Below, piece by piece: positions 35,625-49,372 of a stretch of 64,000 bases of DNA. Every line of letters begins with the position of its first letter. Position 1 is the stretch's first letter. The position numbers and the translations under genes are program-made. A model generated the notes under the pieces. That model was not told the origin of the DNA, did not search any database, and saw only the letters and a list, made by a program, of their open reading frames with translations. This stretch comes from Oikopleura dioica (Eukaryota; Chordata; Appendicularia; Copelata; Oikopleuridae): assembly GCA_907165135.1 (NCBI GenBank), contig OU015569.1, positions 3,968,001 to 4,032,000 of the forward strand. Reading direction: 5' to 3'.

Positions 35625-36329
35625 CTATTTTCAGTTTTGATTGGAGTATATTTCAATCTTGTAAACTTTAGAAATCTAAAGAAGACAATTATTTCGAGCG
35701 GTCAAACTCGCCAAGCTTGGCGTGCATTTTGGCGAATCAATTTCCTATAGAGGCCAAACGAACTTGGTTAGCTCGACAGGCCGTTAATTATTATGGCTAA
35801 CTTCATTAAAATAAATTGTCTTTTCGCGGAAAGAAGCGAGCCTTGATCGTGGACAGTTAATCCCGTTGTCGAAATGCGTTTTGCACGCTGTTTTCTTCGA
35901 GATGCAAGTTCACCTCGATGACACAACGAAGGAAGCCGGTTCATTTAGGATCAACGTGAATAAACACTAACTGAGATTTAATCCTTGCTTTGCGAGAAGC
36001 GGTTTGGTCGACATTTCAAGTTTCGAAAACCTCAAAGTGAATAGTCTCCACCCGTGAGGCAATTCGTTTCGATTTTCTTTCTTTCAAAACGTGTCGGGAA
36101 ACGAACTTTTCTGAGTTGTTAGTTTATGTTTTGGGAAACGTGTAGATTTGTATTTGCTTTTGAATTGGAGGTGGAAAGGGGCCGGAACGAGTCTTTGGGA
36201 TTGGGCTGATCCCTCAATCTCTCTCCAGCACCGGATGCGCCCCGATTTGATAAGGACGCCCTCATGTCCGTTTATTTTGAGCCCAAACACTTTTCGAAAT
36301 CTATTTCATTCCGCTTAGTACGGCGGCTA

Positions 36330-36536
36330 CTAGAAAACTTTATCTTGTTGAACGCGAGGCTCTTTAAATTGAATGATCCCCGGCGCAATCCGTGATTCTC
36401 GATCCCCAATCACTGTACTCCCTCCGCGGATTAGTGCTTGTTTGAACTTAAATTTTGGATGTCGAAGAAAGACTGTTTCGGGGGAAAACTCTGGTGTTAT
36501 ATATTTGCACTCGCTTCGCTGCTTCAGTTCGTCCAT
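36330..36536 (-). CDS. hypothetical 68-residue ORF
   Basis: Complete ATG-to-stop frame with protein-like composition (SPETVFLRHPKFKFKQALI, GGSTVIGDRESRIAPG). A second minus frame (36084-36290) lies just downstream and could be a further exon, but I could not join them in frame. Family unknown. Confidence 0.2.
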   Translation of the reverse strand: MDELKQRSECKYITPEFSPETVFLRHPKFKFKQALIRGGSTVIGDRESRIAPGIIQFKEPRVQQDKVF

Positions 36537-39500
36537 TCGCCCGTTTATTATTATTTAATCGTCGTTCCTGTGAATTTATAAAAAGAAAGGCAGTTAGGTC
36601 ACCCCTCTAACATGCTTGTCCAGACAGCAGTACAGTTTACCACCCGTTTTACAAGCGAACGCAACAAAAAAAAATTATAAACTGAAAAGCTCTCAATTTA
36701 CAGGGTGATTCTCAACTCCTCCAGTTCTTGCTTTATATTGTTAATTATTATTATCAGTGAGGCGGCGGAAATAAAGAAACTTTCGAGCGAGGGAAACGCG
36801 GAATGGTAGTAACGATAACAATTTGATTCGCCTCACATTTTCATCTTTTTCGGAGGACTCGTATTTTCACAACACACGTTGGTATGTCGGCAAGTAAGCC
36901 CTTCGAAAACATATTTAACGAAAGAGGAAGCAATCTTTTCTAACGTATTTTCAGTTCTAGTGCTCGACTGCTGATAGCGCCGAAGATGTGCTCGCAGAGA
37001 GGAAGCCTGACACTCTATCCATAAGCAATTCAGTAGGCGGCTTGCTATCAGTAGTGCTTTGTAGACGATAAATCCCTCCTAGTTATCCGCACCAGAGTGG
37101 TTGCTTATTTACTCTTTGATGCGGCCATCCTCTTCTTCTTTCAAAATCTAAAAACCGTCCATTCGTCAATTGGTGATCAACGAAATTCGAACAGATGTTC
37201 TGCTTGTTTACGCACCTTGTTCGCAGTCTGAATAGTTCATTCACAAAACGTGAATGAAAACTAAATATTTTACAAAATAAAGGAGCTCCACGGCTGTGCG
37301 AAACAGATTGATAAATATTTTCGCGAAATTATGTTTCTCAGAGGAGAGGTGGAGAATTGAGCTATTTATCACCTGAGAAGCGATATTCAATTAGTTTCCG
37401 CTTCTAATTAAAGTTTAGTTATGTTTATAATATAATATTCTCGTGAAAAAGGGAATTTGCTATGGGCACAACATCACGTTATATTTCCTGCTGAAAGGAG
37501 CGCTTTCAGGCCGGGTGAGTAGATTTTGCGTTATTGCCAAAATCTTTGTATAATTGCGACGCGAGCTAGGCGCCACTTGCTTTGATATCAGTGTACTTGT
37601 TGTCTGAGTACTGACTATTGCCTTGTAAATACTCCCTCGAGGGAGCTTGTTTTGGCAGCTAGCTCTAACCAGTTGAATCAAACCACACTGGGGGTCACTT
37701 CAGCCGAACAAGGCTCCATCGCCTGCTTGCCCCAAAATAAAAACCATCAAGAAAAATATCTACGCTGATTCTTCTCAGCCCTATTTCGCCTATTCCTGCT
37801 CGTTTACAGCGAGTGGCTCACCGTTGGTAATCTGCGAAGATTTACCGAACTGGCTGATCAATGATGAGTCCATTTTGGCGGAGCGCGGTTTCACGGGCCA
37901 CTACCTTCAAGACACCTCCAAATGACCACTTCGACAACCGCCAGCTCTTTTGAACGCCTGAACGTCTCGCCGCCTGGGTTAGTTGAAGACTTCCGGGATT
38001 CCGAATCCCGGATTCGTGAGCGCGGCGAAATCGGCAAGAGTGGAACTTCAATTTCTAAAGCCATCTTTATCTCCAGCTCAAGGCTTCTAAGCTAAGGGGT
38101 GTCAAACAGCTTTTGGCGTGGCGCTTATCGCTGGGCCGGCGACAAACTTGGGTGATATAATTATTCTTCTCTGTTTTATAAAGCCAACCGTTGCACAAGA
38201 TATACGTGTTCGTCGCTTCCCATCTCGTCGCTGGCGATCTTTATCAGATGCTTTTGCCATCAAGGCGAATTTCTACTTTATATAAGCTGCGATGTCTATC
38301 TGTGAGCGCATTCGGTGAGTCAACTGAGTCTGAGAATTCGAGAAAGGTTAGCGATCACGTGGCCACAATCGATTCCAAACGCAGATGTCTGTTTATCTGC
38401 GATTGATATTTAGAAAACTTTGCTGCAACTGTTGTTTGGGCGCACAAATCGCCAAAGAGCGTTCCCACGGGCCGCCCTTGCACTAAACGTAATTGGCAAT
38501 CGCTAAAGAGCATTCACGCTCGAGCAGTAATTGTTGAGATGCTTGCACGTTTTCGAGCTTGAAATGAGCAACAAAGAAAAAGTGTTTTTTACGACGGTGC
38601 CCCCACTTTGTAGTCAAGGAGGAAGACTCTTAATTACAGTGAGGAGAACCAAGGTCGAACAAGTACTTTTATTAAAAACAGGCTCGACAATTAATTCGCA
38701 AATTGGATTACAATTTCGCAGCAATCAATTAATTTTGAGCACCGTGAACGTGGTATTTTTGATCAGGGCCCATTCGTAACCCTTTTTGAAAAATAAAATC
38801 GTCATAAGTGACGAGATCTTCGTCGCGTGATAGATTACGTTTAGAAGGAGTTTGACCTTCTCTTACTAGTGCGTCCAGCGGTTAGCAGCTCTTTCCCACC
38901 CTGATTGTCAATCGAAGCGCACTACTTATTCGTGCAAGTGGGAAATATAGGAATGGTTGTTCTAGCTCATTTTTTTCATTATCAATGTAAGAAAAGTTGT
39001 GCTTCAAAGCTCTTGAAAGAGAGCTTCATGTTGCTTGGACAAGTCTCAATTTTGTCATCGAGTGTCCTCGCGCCACTTCCTTCACGGTGAACCATCCGGT
39101 TAAGCCGACAGGCGAACACTTACCCGAGCACTCTCCAATGCGCTACTCAGAATAAATATACCGAGCTTTTTCAACTCGCCGCACTTTCTAACCTCCAGGA
39201 ACTCACTCCAGAAGAACACAAACCTATGATGTATTTTCAACCTCTTCAAGTTTTTTATAGAACGCGAACCTGTGACATATTCCAAAGCCAATATATAAGA
39301 TTCAACTGGGTAGAGATAAATGAGGTCAATTAGTCAAAAAATTCTGCTGAAAACTTAAATTCATCCCCTGCTGTCGCCAGAAAACGGATCGCGGCTTACT
39401 TTTTATTCATTGATGTCAAGACGAGGAATATATTATCACCTTGATGAATAAAATTGAAAATATGAATCGCTAGTCAAAAGTAAATTTAATATTTGTCGAC

Positions 39501-40219
39501 GGAGAGAAAGTTGAAGGCTGGCTCGTGGCTGTCACGTGATGTGCAACTAGCTTTTAGCTTGATCCCCGAGTCTTTTGCGGGGATGGGTGTAACCGGAATT
39601 CGCTAATTTGTTGCTGGAAAAGGCGAGTGGCCGGTGCGCTTCGCCGAAGCTGTGTGCTGGTGACCACTTCAATTTCAAACCATTCAATCAAGCCACACTA
39701 CGGACTAATCAATTTCAAGCGCGAGAAGACATTGTCTTCGAGGAGCTTCACTGACCTTGGCCGGTTATGCACTGTGCCAGATTGTATTGCTCTAATCTGG
39801 AGGCGCACAGGCCAAGTTCTGCCAGCTCTAAGGAGCGCGCTTCGACCACAGATTTTAATACGAGATCAAGTAGGCGCACCTGCATCTCGTTCCTTAAAAT
39901 TCCAGCCAGCATTATGTGGTCTTACATGTCAGTGCGGTTCTTCTTTTGACCTCACGCCGCCGATTTCGCATCATTAATACTGACTCATCAGCCACAGTAT
40001 CTGTGTTCCGTCTTCAGTCTTTAACCTGTTCCTGGAACCGCGAATAGCAAAAGAACAGATTCTAAAACTATTTCATCAATTCGTCGATCAGAAAATAGAA
40101 ATATTTTAATTATGAGCCTGTATATGACCGAAAAACGTCTACAGCGGTAGTTACTAAAGGTGCGAGCCAAATGCCGTTTGGCATCTTTTCTTGCGTGCCT
40201 ATTTCAGCTGTATATTCGG

Positions 40220-40492
40220 CTAGTATCTATACTGTCTCATTCTAAATTCACGTGTTCGCCGAAAAAGAGTGATTTTTACGGTTTTAGGAAGTACGTCATC
40301 GCTATTCTTGTGTTGCAAAATGAAAGTGAGCTCAGTTGGCCGAGCGAGGTTATCTGGAATTCCTGGGATGATCTTCGAAGTGTCCCTCTTCTGGGCGCAA
40401 TTGGTGAAGGAATTGGCGACGTGCCTCGTCAAAATTAGAACGTTCGCTCCGCGCCTAAACTTACATAACAACGCCTTTATCACTTCACTCAT
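40220..40492 (-). CDS. hypothetical 90-residue ORF
   Basis: ATG-to-stop frame with readable composition (SEVIKALLCKFRRGANVLI, PGIPDNLARPTELTFIL). Overlapped on the plus strand by a 145-codon frame, so the coding strand is uncertain. No family match recognised. Confidence 0.2.
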   Translation of the reverse strand: MSEVIKALLCKFRRGANVLILTRHVANSFTNCAQKRDTSKIIPGIPDNLARPTELTFILQHKNSDDVLPKTVKITLFRRTREFRMRQYRY

Positions 40493-43400
40493 CCTTTTCT
40501 TCGACTTTCACGGAAGAAAGTTATTTTTTCTCGAGGAAGGAAATTGCGCGCTGTCACTTGAGTTCGAATTAGAACTTGTGAAGAAAAAGGTATTTTGTTT
40601 CATTTGTTGCCCGTTTCCGGCTTTGAGGATGACGTTGCGACAGGTGCGTAGTCTTGTGTTTTCACGCTGCCAGTTGAGGATAACCCGCGTCATTTTGTAC
40701 GTTTAGGACGACGACCTTCTAACGTGGAAAAGATATCAAACTCGCAATTGGCACTAATAGAGATGCTCAAAATACAGGAAAAACTATTATTTCAAAGTGC
40801 TTTTGCAACAAGGCGCCGCTAAACTATCAGCCAGCGGATATATTCCTCTCTGCCGCAACAAGTTTATGTGGTCTTAATCTCCTTCGCTCAATGTTTTACA
40901 CTCATGTACCTGTTACTCGTAATCCTTAATTTTCGCTTTAAAAATGATCCAGTCGGTTTCTTGCTAGATTCACAAGATTCGCGTAATATAAACATTCCTT
41001 CTCAAAAATTCAAACCAACATTGAGTCCTTCTTACGCAAATTTTCAAATGGAAATTACTCTCGATTTGACTCCATTCTAGAGCCGTTATTTTTAGCTTTG
41101 CCTGAGTGCCAAGATCAATGAAATTAATTAACATTCTGACAATCAAAAATAGAAAGTGTTTTTCTCAACTTAGAGGCTTTACTTTGAACTTTGCTTTGTC
41201 TATTTGGGGTGAAATTATTTGATTGATTAGTAACAAGGAACACGTCGCCGGAAAACAACGCTGTTCTGGTGATCAATATTCGAGTGCGAGCACTGCCGCC
41301 CGTTTTGAATACAAGTTGTTGTCTTTAATCTAATTGATAAGCTTACAAGGGTAACGCCTTAGATGGCGCGCGGACAGTGTCCTTTCGACATCGTTAGGAT
41401 TAGCAGCAGCATAAGCCTCCTGCGATTCAAATATTATTGGAACATTTATGAGCCGATAGAAGGCTGACGCAAGCTGAGCTTGAATTCATATTTCGGCGAT
41501 GAACACGTTGTTTGTCGCCCCTGTGGTGCTAATCGCGCTAACAAACAAACGCTCCGCTTTACAGTGGTCTTACTCAGCTCGTAAGGTTGAAGCTTTCGAG
41601 GAGAGTGACGCTGGAAGGCGCTGGCGAGCTTCACAAAGTGCTCCCATGCTCTCAGCTTGGGTGCTGGTGGCAGCGGGGTCGCTCCGGCGCACGGTATGGC
41701 GGCGGACCCGCCCTTCAGCACCAAAAATTTTCCCGTGATGACTGGCACCACCACCACCACTCCTGCCCTCTTACAACTCGACCTGCGCTTTAGTCGTTTT
41801 CATATTTCCCCCGTTGGTGTAACTTTTACTAACCCCACTAGAGACTTTCAGAAGATACAGATTTCATTCTAGAGAGAGAGCGCGAATTAAACAGAGCTTC
41901 ACAACGAAGAGTGCGTCAAAAAGAAAGCGAGAAAAATAAAAATGAAAAGATGGAAAAATCACAAAAAAAGGATCAGTCAAGTATTTGCTTCTAGAGATAA
42001 AAATTTTCAAGCTCGCCCGAAAATAATCACTCAAGTATGATAGCTTAAATTTTATTTTTTTTCTTCACATCTGGGAAAATAAATTGCTTTGGGATTGATT
42101 AGATATAATTTAAAATTTATCTAGAATTTGGCTTTGATGATTTCTTGTTGCGTAAGTTGGCGCGCAAGTGGAGGGCCTGACCTAGCAGTACCAGTTTGAG
42201 GTCAAATAAAGGGTAGTGAGAAAAGCGTTTGTTGTGTGGGGAGCGCTGACTTCTTGTCGCCAAGTTTTTACTGAAAATATAAAATATATTGATTGGCCTC
42301 GACCACCCTGCCCACCCCAGAAACTCCACCATTGCAAACACTCATCAAATATTCTACTAATAAGTTAGATAAACGAAGACAAAATCTCATTTCTAAACAG
42401 TCTTTGAATTGATCTATTTTTTAAAAACTAAGAAAGGCAAATGGTACAGTCTATGGTTTAAAAATTGTCGATCCTTGTCGCGATTAGTTTTTAAAAATAC
42501 GTGTTCAGTGAGGCACGTTAGTTTAGTCTGAAAATGGAGCTTAGCGAGAGTGATGTTCCGTCAGTGAGTAGCAGTGTCTTTGGCCTGCGGAATCCTATAA
42601 TATTCGTGTTTGGCCGTCACACCAAGAGGCAATTTATGCACAGCGGCTACCTCACGAGGTGATCATCACCGTACCATTTTCGCCGATCCCCTTCACTTCC
42701 AAATAATGCTATCCACAAGGCGAAATCTCCCCTCAGATTCCTCTTCTCTTGCTAAGATATTATCAAAAGAACTTCAAAAATAAGAATACTTAAAATATTC
42801 TAAAATGATCGAATAGTATCGAGCGATCCGCTAAGAACTGATGAAAACAGTCAAAGATACTAGCATACACGTTATTTGCTTCAGATGATCGACTTGTGTG
42901 ATACAGCGAGAGGCGAAATAGGGAGCAAGAGAAGAAGCCAATTAGGGTAGCGAATTAGGAAGAAATTACTTGCTCCAGAGTACCACTTACTCAAATTTAG
43001 GCTCGGCTCGGTGACGCTTCTCCTCGTTTCTGATTTACATATTTCACGAAAGGCGGTGAAAGTCTTGTCAATAATCCTCGAATCACACTCGAGTGGAAAT
43101 TAGAGCCAATGGAGCTTTCATGCGCAATCAAATGTACCCGTAATCCAATGATAGGCATTTCCTAATCTTCCCTCTTGAATTATGAGTCCTCGTTTTGTGA
43201 AAGTTATTCTACTTTTGGGAAATTTAAATTTTCGAAAATTCTTTGAGAATCAAATGAAATGTGACGAGCGTTGCGCGAATTCCATATTCGCACAGATGTG
43301 GCAAGCTACAGTGAACTTTTTTGGACGCATGTTCCAGTAAGCCAGAAGCACTTTTTCAAAAGGGTCGAAATGGAAACAAGCTAAAAAGGGGGCAAGTAAA

Positions 43401-44960
43401 GAAGAAGAAAGTTTTGTTGAGCCTGTCAGCCTTGTCATCGCGTGGGAAATAGGGGCAGAGATTGATGTCCAAAGTGACTGTTATACCCTTAAAAGGCAAA
43501 GACAACTCTGTCAAGCCCAGAACTCGGCGAGTAGTGCGGGTCTCGCGTATTTGCCAGCCTCGTTCAAGCCAAAAACAAGCGTTTCGTTTAACTCATGACG
43601 TGTGATAAAGTTTCCGATAGTCTCAAAAATTCACCCCATAGATTTTGTTCTTAAATTTTGATGAATCTTATCTGTCTCGTTTGTAAGATCTACTTTCTAA
43701 CTTATTGTTATTAAACTCACTTTCTCTAGCAATTTTAATTTTGAAGATTGAGTGCTTATTCATCATTTCTAAATCTTTTCTTATTGAATTTCGAAAGACA
43801 ATTACTAAACGTACAGAAGGGATTTTTCTACTTCTGCTAGTGTGTCGGATTCGGGCGCCACTTCCATTTCTAATCCGCTCTGGCGGCCTTTTTTGATCCT
43901 CTTTGACTTTCCCTTTTCGCTTTCCGCAAAGTACTCTGCGAGCGTGAAACGCTTTTGTAAAGTTTTTTTCATTTTAAGCGTGTTCCACCGCTGAGAAGCG
44001 GTCGACTTAATGCCCAGCTTATGGCAATTTACTGCCAGAAACGCTGACTTACACTCCTTTTCTGTTAATTGCCCCTTCTTGTGAAATGCTCTCGACTAAC
44101 CAAATCCCATTCTAGATTGACAAATCGACTCGGCTCGTCATAGACTCTTTATTTTTCTAACGCTAACTCTATTAACTTAAATCTACTGGACAAAGCAAAC
44201 ATACATTCTTGTATCCAGTCGCTTGTAAATACTGCTGAATAGATATATATCGTTTTGTATAAGCTTTTGAGCGTTTCTATAAAAGTTCGTTTTTTTTTAT
44301 TTATTTCCGCGGCACGTTTAAAAACGTTAAAGACGAGTTTTAAATCGAAGTTTTAAATACTTCTTTATTAGAAAATAACGAAAACGAATTAAATAATTAT
44401 AATTTAAGGAGCTAGAATAAGAGTTTAGTTTTGCTGGAGTCTATATCTTAAACAAGAGCGTTTTGAACTAAGGAAGGTTTCGTAAATTAACATCGAGCAT
44501 TATCAATCTGACGAAATTCGATTGTTGGCGAGTGCCACGAAAATATCAACGAAAACCTCGAAAGAGACTCAACTACAGTAAGCGATTTCTTTTGATTATT
44601 AAAAAAGGCAGTCCGCTTGCCGCGCACTCATCAGTGAAGCGCCGCCAAGTGGCGAAGCCATAAATTATGGCCCATAATTGAACACTTGGATAATTTTTTC
44701 TTCTCTCGCGGAAGATTTTGTTGACTAAACTAACATTCAGAGGTTTTTAACTCTTACAGTCTGAAACTGCAACCGGCGTGAAGGACATCGCGAAGGTAAA
44801 TTTTAAAAAGTCGTACATTAGTTCGGGATGTCCTGAGCCCACCGGCACTATGAAGACCCTGAACCAGCCAGAAGAGAAGTACAGAATATAAAAACTTTCA
44901 ATCTGGGTTCTTAGAAGGTACTCAAGTCGCGTCTCTCTTTTGTAACGTTCGGGCTAGGTT

Positions 44961-47752
44961 ATGTCTGCGATTCTAAGACGCAGTCGAACAGTTTGTGATG
45001 TTCGACCCGAGTGTGACGAGCTAGCTTCGTCCTCTTCCAAGTCTGTTAATGGCAAAAGAAAGAAGAGTATCCTGGGGAAGCTTTTCCGCTCATTTTCAAA
45101 GCTTGGCAAACGGAAACAATTCCAATCTCAACAGCAACTAAATGAAGAGCAGCTCGTCGCTCAGTCCGAAAGCGGCATCGTCGGCATTGCCCAGGCAAGC
45201 CAATGCCTAGAAAACGCGGGCCGAAATGATCAGACGCCAGGCTCAGACTCGGCATCGACAGGCTACGTCTCTGAAGGTAAAAATATTCATTTTTTGCATC
45301 ATTTAAAATGTTTGATTGAATCACGTTTGCACGTTCTAACTCTCATTGAGTTCCTCGACAGCGCTAACTGATCTGTCTAAATATTAGTCGCCCGTTCAAG
45401 CCTCATTTTTCTTATCAAATCACTAATATTTTCAAACAGGTTCATCGAGACGAGCAGGTAATTGTGCTGCGGCCCGTCTCTCTGTCGATTTGGAGAAGGA
45501 AAACAAACTGGCGCGACGGGCACACGCACGCTTTAGGTCAGACGACTCCGAAACAAGCAATGGCAACAACTTCCTACGTAACAGGTATGCAAGCGTGCAC
45601 CTCTGTGCAGCAATTAACTGGGAATGATAAGGGAGCACGGGCGTGTTCGCACGCGAAACATGCACGTTTTTACGTTACGATCGTCAGACACGGACTTGGA
45701 CAGAGACGAGACGGACCTTAACACGGACGAAGAACGCGACTCGTCAGTCTACACCGAGTCCGACTCGTCGTCCTCAGATTCCTTCTACTCGACGGACTCG
45801 TCATCCGACTCTGAGCCCTCGCAGCGCGGGCGGCGAGGAATGGCCCGTAGTGTGCGTCCGCGCAGGTCGCGGTCCGCGCTGCCCACCATTGAGCGCACGA
45901 CATCATCATTTGTTCGCTCGACACGCTTCCAGAAAGAACGGACAAGTCGAGCAGAAAACGAGTGAACAGACGCCAAGCGAGACGAACTGGACTCCAAGTG
46001 CACCAAGTCCAGCGTTGAGGGCGCGAATCCTCCAGCTAGAACTCGGCGACACTATCCCAACAGATGCGGAGTCAGTCAACTCAAAAGAACCAGTTTCCCC
46101 GAAACTGAGCGAGAAGATCACCGGCTCGCCTAAAAACGGTGCCGTCAAAAACATCGCCGCAAAGTTCACATTCGAGGAAAGTCAGTCCAATGAAGATCGA
46201 CTAGAGTTTCTCGGCAGATCAAAGGCACGGAATTTAATTTCCTAAAAAGCAGTATCTCTGAGTCTTTAGAGTTTAATTTCGTAAAATCAACCCCCGCTAA
46301 ATAGGATTTTTATGCGCCCACATCTTTAATAGATTTAATTTCAAAGCGAAATCAATTTCAGCGGGTGCGGAGGAATCGATTGACTTTTCAAATAAATATG
46401 CGATCAGTTTTACGGAATCTTGACGGGATTCGTATTCTAAAGAAGCGTTCCCCGTTTTGACAGGAGCAGCTTCCACATCAACAGCGTCCGCGTTAGAAAC
46501 ATAATCACTGACGTAATCATTACACCAAATTAACTGACTAGCTAAATCTAAATAAGTACTTATTAAAAATTCCAAAAAGTCCGTTGCACCTATTCTTGCA
46601 ACACCAATTATGCGTAAGAATCGCGTCTTGGAGAAGTTTGCGCCGAATCTGGATCTAGAGCAGAGCTCGCAAAGTTCAGACAAAGAGACTCCGCAATTAG
46701 AAAAGCCACAAGCTCTTCGACGTACTCAGAGCACAAAGATCTTGGACCTGGCGGCAAGTCTGTTCCAGCCGGGAGACGAAATCCAGACAGGCGAGAAGAA
46801 GTCACCCATCGTGGAGAAGAAGGCCGCCAGCAAGAGTCAGGTCTCGCGTAGTCAGACGATGAAGCTGTTGAGCCCGCCCATGCAGGCTCGGCGACAGAGT
46901 CAGGACTCATTCATCCGCGAGCTGCTCGAAATGGCCAAGACTGACTCTGGAACGAGTCCATTGGGTCAGAAGTCGAAGGAGGTGAGCGAATTGATCACAG
47001 TAGCCCATTTTTAATGGCAATTCAGATAAACGACTTCAAAAGTCAAATCTCCATGGCGTCGACAAAGATAATCCGCCGCAAAACTATGACCTCCGCAGAC
47101 GTTGTCGAGACTGAAAAACTGTCCAAACCGACTTCAAAAACGAGGGCTCACTCTGTCGGGCTCAACTCTTCCTCCAACCAGAAGGCCTTCCAGCCTTTCA
47201 ATGCGACTGCTGAGCTAGGTAAGTGGTCCTATTTGACCCGGGGAGGCAAAGTGAGTGGTGTAGAATTAACCAGGTTAGAAAATGACCCTAAAATAGGTAT
47301 TCAGTTTTGCGCTCGAGTTCGCTTAATGTATTTGTTTCGAAACATGCAAAAACTTTAACAAGGTTATTCCGGACTTTCGAGTGAAATGGTAATCGCCCAC
47401 AGACGTGTGAAATCTGGTCAGTTCTAATGAGATGAACTCAGCTTTGGAGCGGTTTTACCACATCTTAAACTAAAATAATTTTCAGCTAGAATCAAATCGC
47501 CCAAGCCAAAATTTTAAGTGAGCGCTTGTCTAACGAAATAAATACGCTCACCACTTTCATCCTCAGAAATACTTTTTCAACTGCAATTTAGACCCGTTCG
47601 TGGAAGAGATCTTGGCGAATAAGACCGTACCTGAGACGGTAAAACAGAAGATCCGCGAAGAGTGCTGGTCCTTGTTTAACGACCCCAAGACGCCCAAGGG
47701 TGTCAAGCAGTGCATCCTCAACACAATGATGACCAAGAGTCAGAACGAGTAG
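44961..47752 (+). CDS. Ser-rich cytoplasmic protein of unknown family
   Basis: Seven exons (44961-45276, 45440-45577, 45688-45911, 45970-46224, 46619-46981, 47026-47218, 47592-47752) give about 549 residues in one frame. A basic N-terminus (KKSILGKLFRSFSKLGKRK) is followed by a strongly acidic Ser/Asp stretch (ESDSSSSDSFYSTDSSSDSE). Repeated basic-Ser motifs (RRTQSTKILDLAASLF, SRSQTMKLL, RRKTMTSADVV) look like kinase or 14-3-3 sites. The compact C-terminal domain (FVEEILANKTVPETVKQ, then WSLFNDPKTPKGVKQCI) looks conserved. No signal peptide or TM. Function unknown; scaffold or signalling role inferred. Intron 46225-46618 would use a GC donor and is the least certain junction. Confidence 0.65.
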
Positions 47753-47952
47753 ACCCAGTGTCATCCACCGCCGCGTCTTCTACCCTTACGTTACAGTAAT
47801 GATAGTCGATTCCCGAAACACAACAACAACAACAAACACACGACCCTCTCGAGTGAATTCTTCCTTTTGTAAAATTCTTGTTTCAAAAATTTCCCATTTG
47901 TTTTCTGTTCACCTTTTGTCTTTTTATACAAGCACCCACCCGAAAATCACGA
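47753..47952. other. 3' flank
   Basis: Untranslated sequence with ACAACAACAACAAC run near 47820. No gene. Confidence 0.3.
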
Positions 47953-48366
47953 CTAGATACGACATCTCATAGAGCCACCAAATGAGTTCAGTTTTGCACT
48001 TGCCCCTAATCCCAGATGCTGTATGCCAGACGGCCTCGATTTTAGCTGAAAGCCCATGTTACAGAATTCTTTGGAGTTTTGGGAATCCAGCCGCGTCGGG
48101 GAGCGCGTACTGGTACTTTTGGGTAAGGGGCACGTTTTCCAGTTAAACGTGATCGTAACGCTAGAGACCATATGATTAGAACTTTTAAGGTTCAGCCAGC
48201 TCCACTTATCAGCAGTTTTTGACATTTCGCCAGAGAGCGTCCACTTAGGCACGTGACACTGCCCGACACTGTAAAATAATAATGTTAAATGCTTTTCCTT
48301 GCGTCTGGCTGGTTTCGCGCGAGCCGGAGTTCCGCACCCGCACGAAGCTAGTCAGACGCCAGTACC
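47953..48366 (-). CDS. hypothetical small gene, possibly two exons
   Basis: The main minus frame (48252 down to the stop at 47953) is readable (MPKWTLSGEMSKTADKWSWL, SSVTITFNWKTCPLP). Upstream of an acceptor TTTTACAG the frame can be carried into about 48317-48365 (LRAGAELRLARNQPDAS) only with a GA donor. No start codon was found for that exon. Family unknown. The 3' end faces the 3' end of the preceding gene. Confidence 0.3.
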
Positions 48367-48688
48367 CCCGAAATGTCAACGCTGCGATCAGTCGGAGAAT
48401 TTATTGATGTTCCTAATTGATGTCCCGCCCCAGCAATAATTAACAATCTTCTTCTTTTGCCAAACATTCAAACTCGACACTTTCAAATTGAAAATCAAGG
48501 CACAAGAGACGTTGTTGACTTCACTTGAACCGAAAATCCTTTTTTAATAAACTCCAAGTACATTTGACACTTTTTCTTTTTCTTTTGTCTTTTGAAATTG
48601 TCTCATACAGCAGGTGCACTTTTGCAACATTCTAAATCGCAATCGACGCGGGCCAAACTCAACACGCAACTTGCGAAGCTCCATTTAA

Positions 48689-49372
48689 GGGATCCCCCGT
48701 TTTGGCCATTTTCAACTGGAAATTCAGCCGATTTGAGCTGATGAATTGGGGCGTATAATATCTCTACGGATAGCCCAGGTGCTATCCGCTATTCTCTAGT
48801 ACAGAGAAGTTTTTTGCTCAAGGCAAACCTACCACTAGGAGGGGCCAAAGCTCGACATTTTCGAAAAAACCCCATTTTAGGCCATTTTTGAATCGAAATT
48901 TAGCCAAATTGGGCTTAGATAGACGCAATCTGAAACACGATTCTGAAAGAATAGAGCCTTATCTACAATCTCTAGTACAGAGAACTTTTTTGGCCAAGTA
49001 AGAAAAAAAAACTCTTAAGAAGAACTTTTTGATGCTACTTTAGCCCTTTTCTGGCTTTAATTAGCTCTCTAGCGCCAATATATGGCCAAAAATTCTAGTG
49101 CGGTCATCATATTCTTTCTCCTTGCATTCTTAGCTATCGATAGACCCCTTATTCGTCTGTTTTTGTTGACATTGAAAAGTGGAAAAAAATTTCAATTTTC
49201 ACGATAAGTACAATTTATATGCATTTTTACGACTTTCGAGGGCCAGAATTCCGGGTAAAGATGTTCGTAAAGGGGAAGTATGATACATCAAAATGATCCT
49301 CAGAACATGGGAAATCTAAATATGCTATAAAGGGGCCCCCTGATAAAGAGTTGAAAAAACAGGGGGGATCCC
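48689..49372. mobile_element. 684-bp TTAA-flanked MITE
   Basis: GGGATCCCCC at the left pairs with GGGGGATCCC at the right, and TTAA flanks both (48685-48688 and 49373-49376). The interior has diverged tandem copies: CTCTAGTACAGAGAA occurs near 48795 and 48969, each with a preceding TTGGCCATTTT or TAGGCCATTTTT block. No ORF. Fits a piggyBac-type non-autonomous element. Confidence 0.7.

Larger units (their letters stand above)
33731..44960. other. gene-poor 11-kb region
   Basis: About 11 kb without a gene I can support. Contents noted: overlapping short ORFs at 33.75-34.3 kb; a 153-codon plus frame (34375-34836); a 68-codon minus frame (36330-36536); a TTAGGG-like tract (35593-35624); an imperfect 18-bp direct repeat (about 38447 and 38497); a 90-codon minus frame (40220-40492) overlapped by plus-strand frames; a CCA microsatellite near 41748. 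It could hold distal regulatory DNA for the neighbouring genes, or genes with very short exons that I missed. Confidence 0.4.

Noticed and set aside
39627-39977. 116-codon plus-strand ORF
   Set aside because: Ser/Arg-rich chance-like composition, overlapping ORF in another frame.
40328-40350. A-box-like sequence GCTCAGTTGGCCGAGC resembling a tRNA D-arm
   Set aside because: No matching B-box at proper spacing and no cloverleaf could be drawn.
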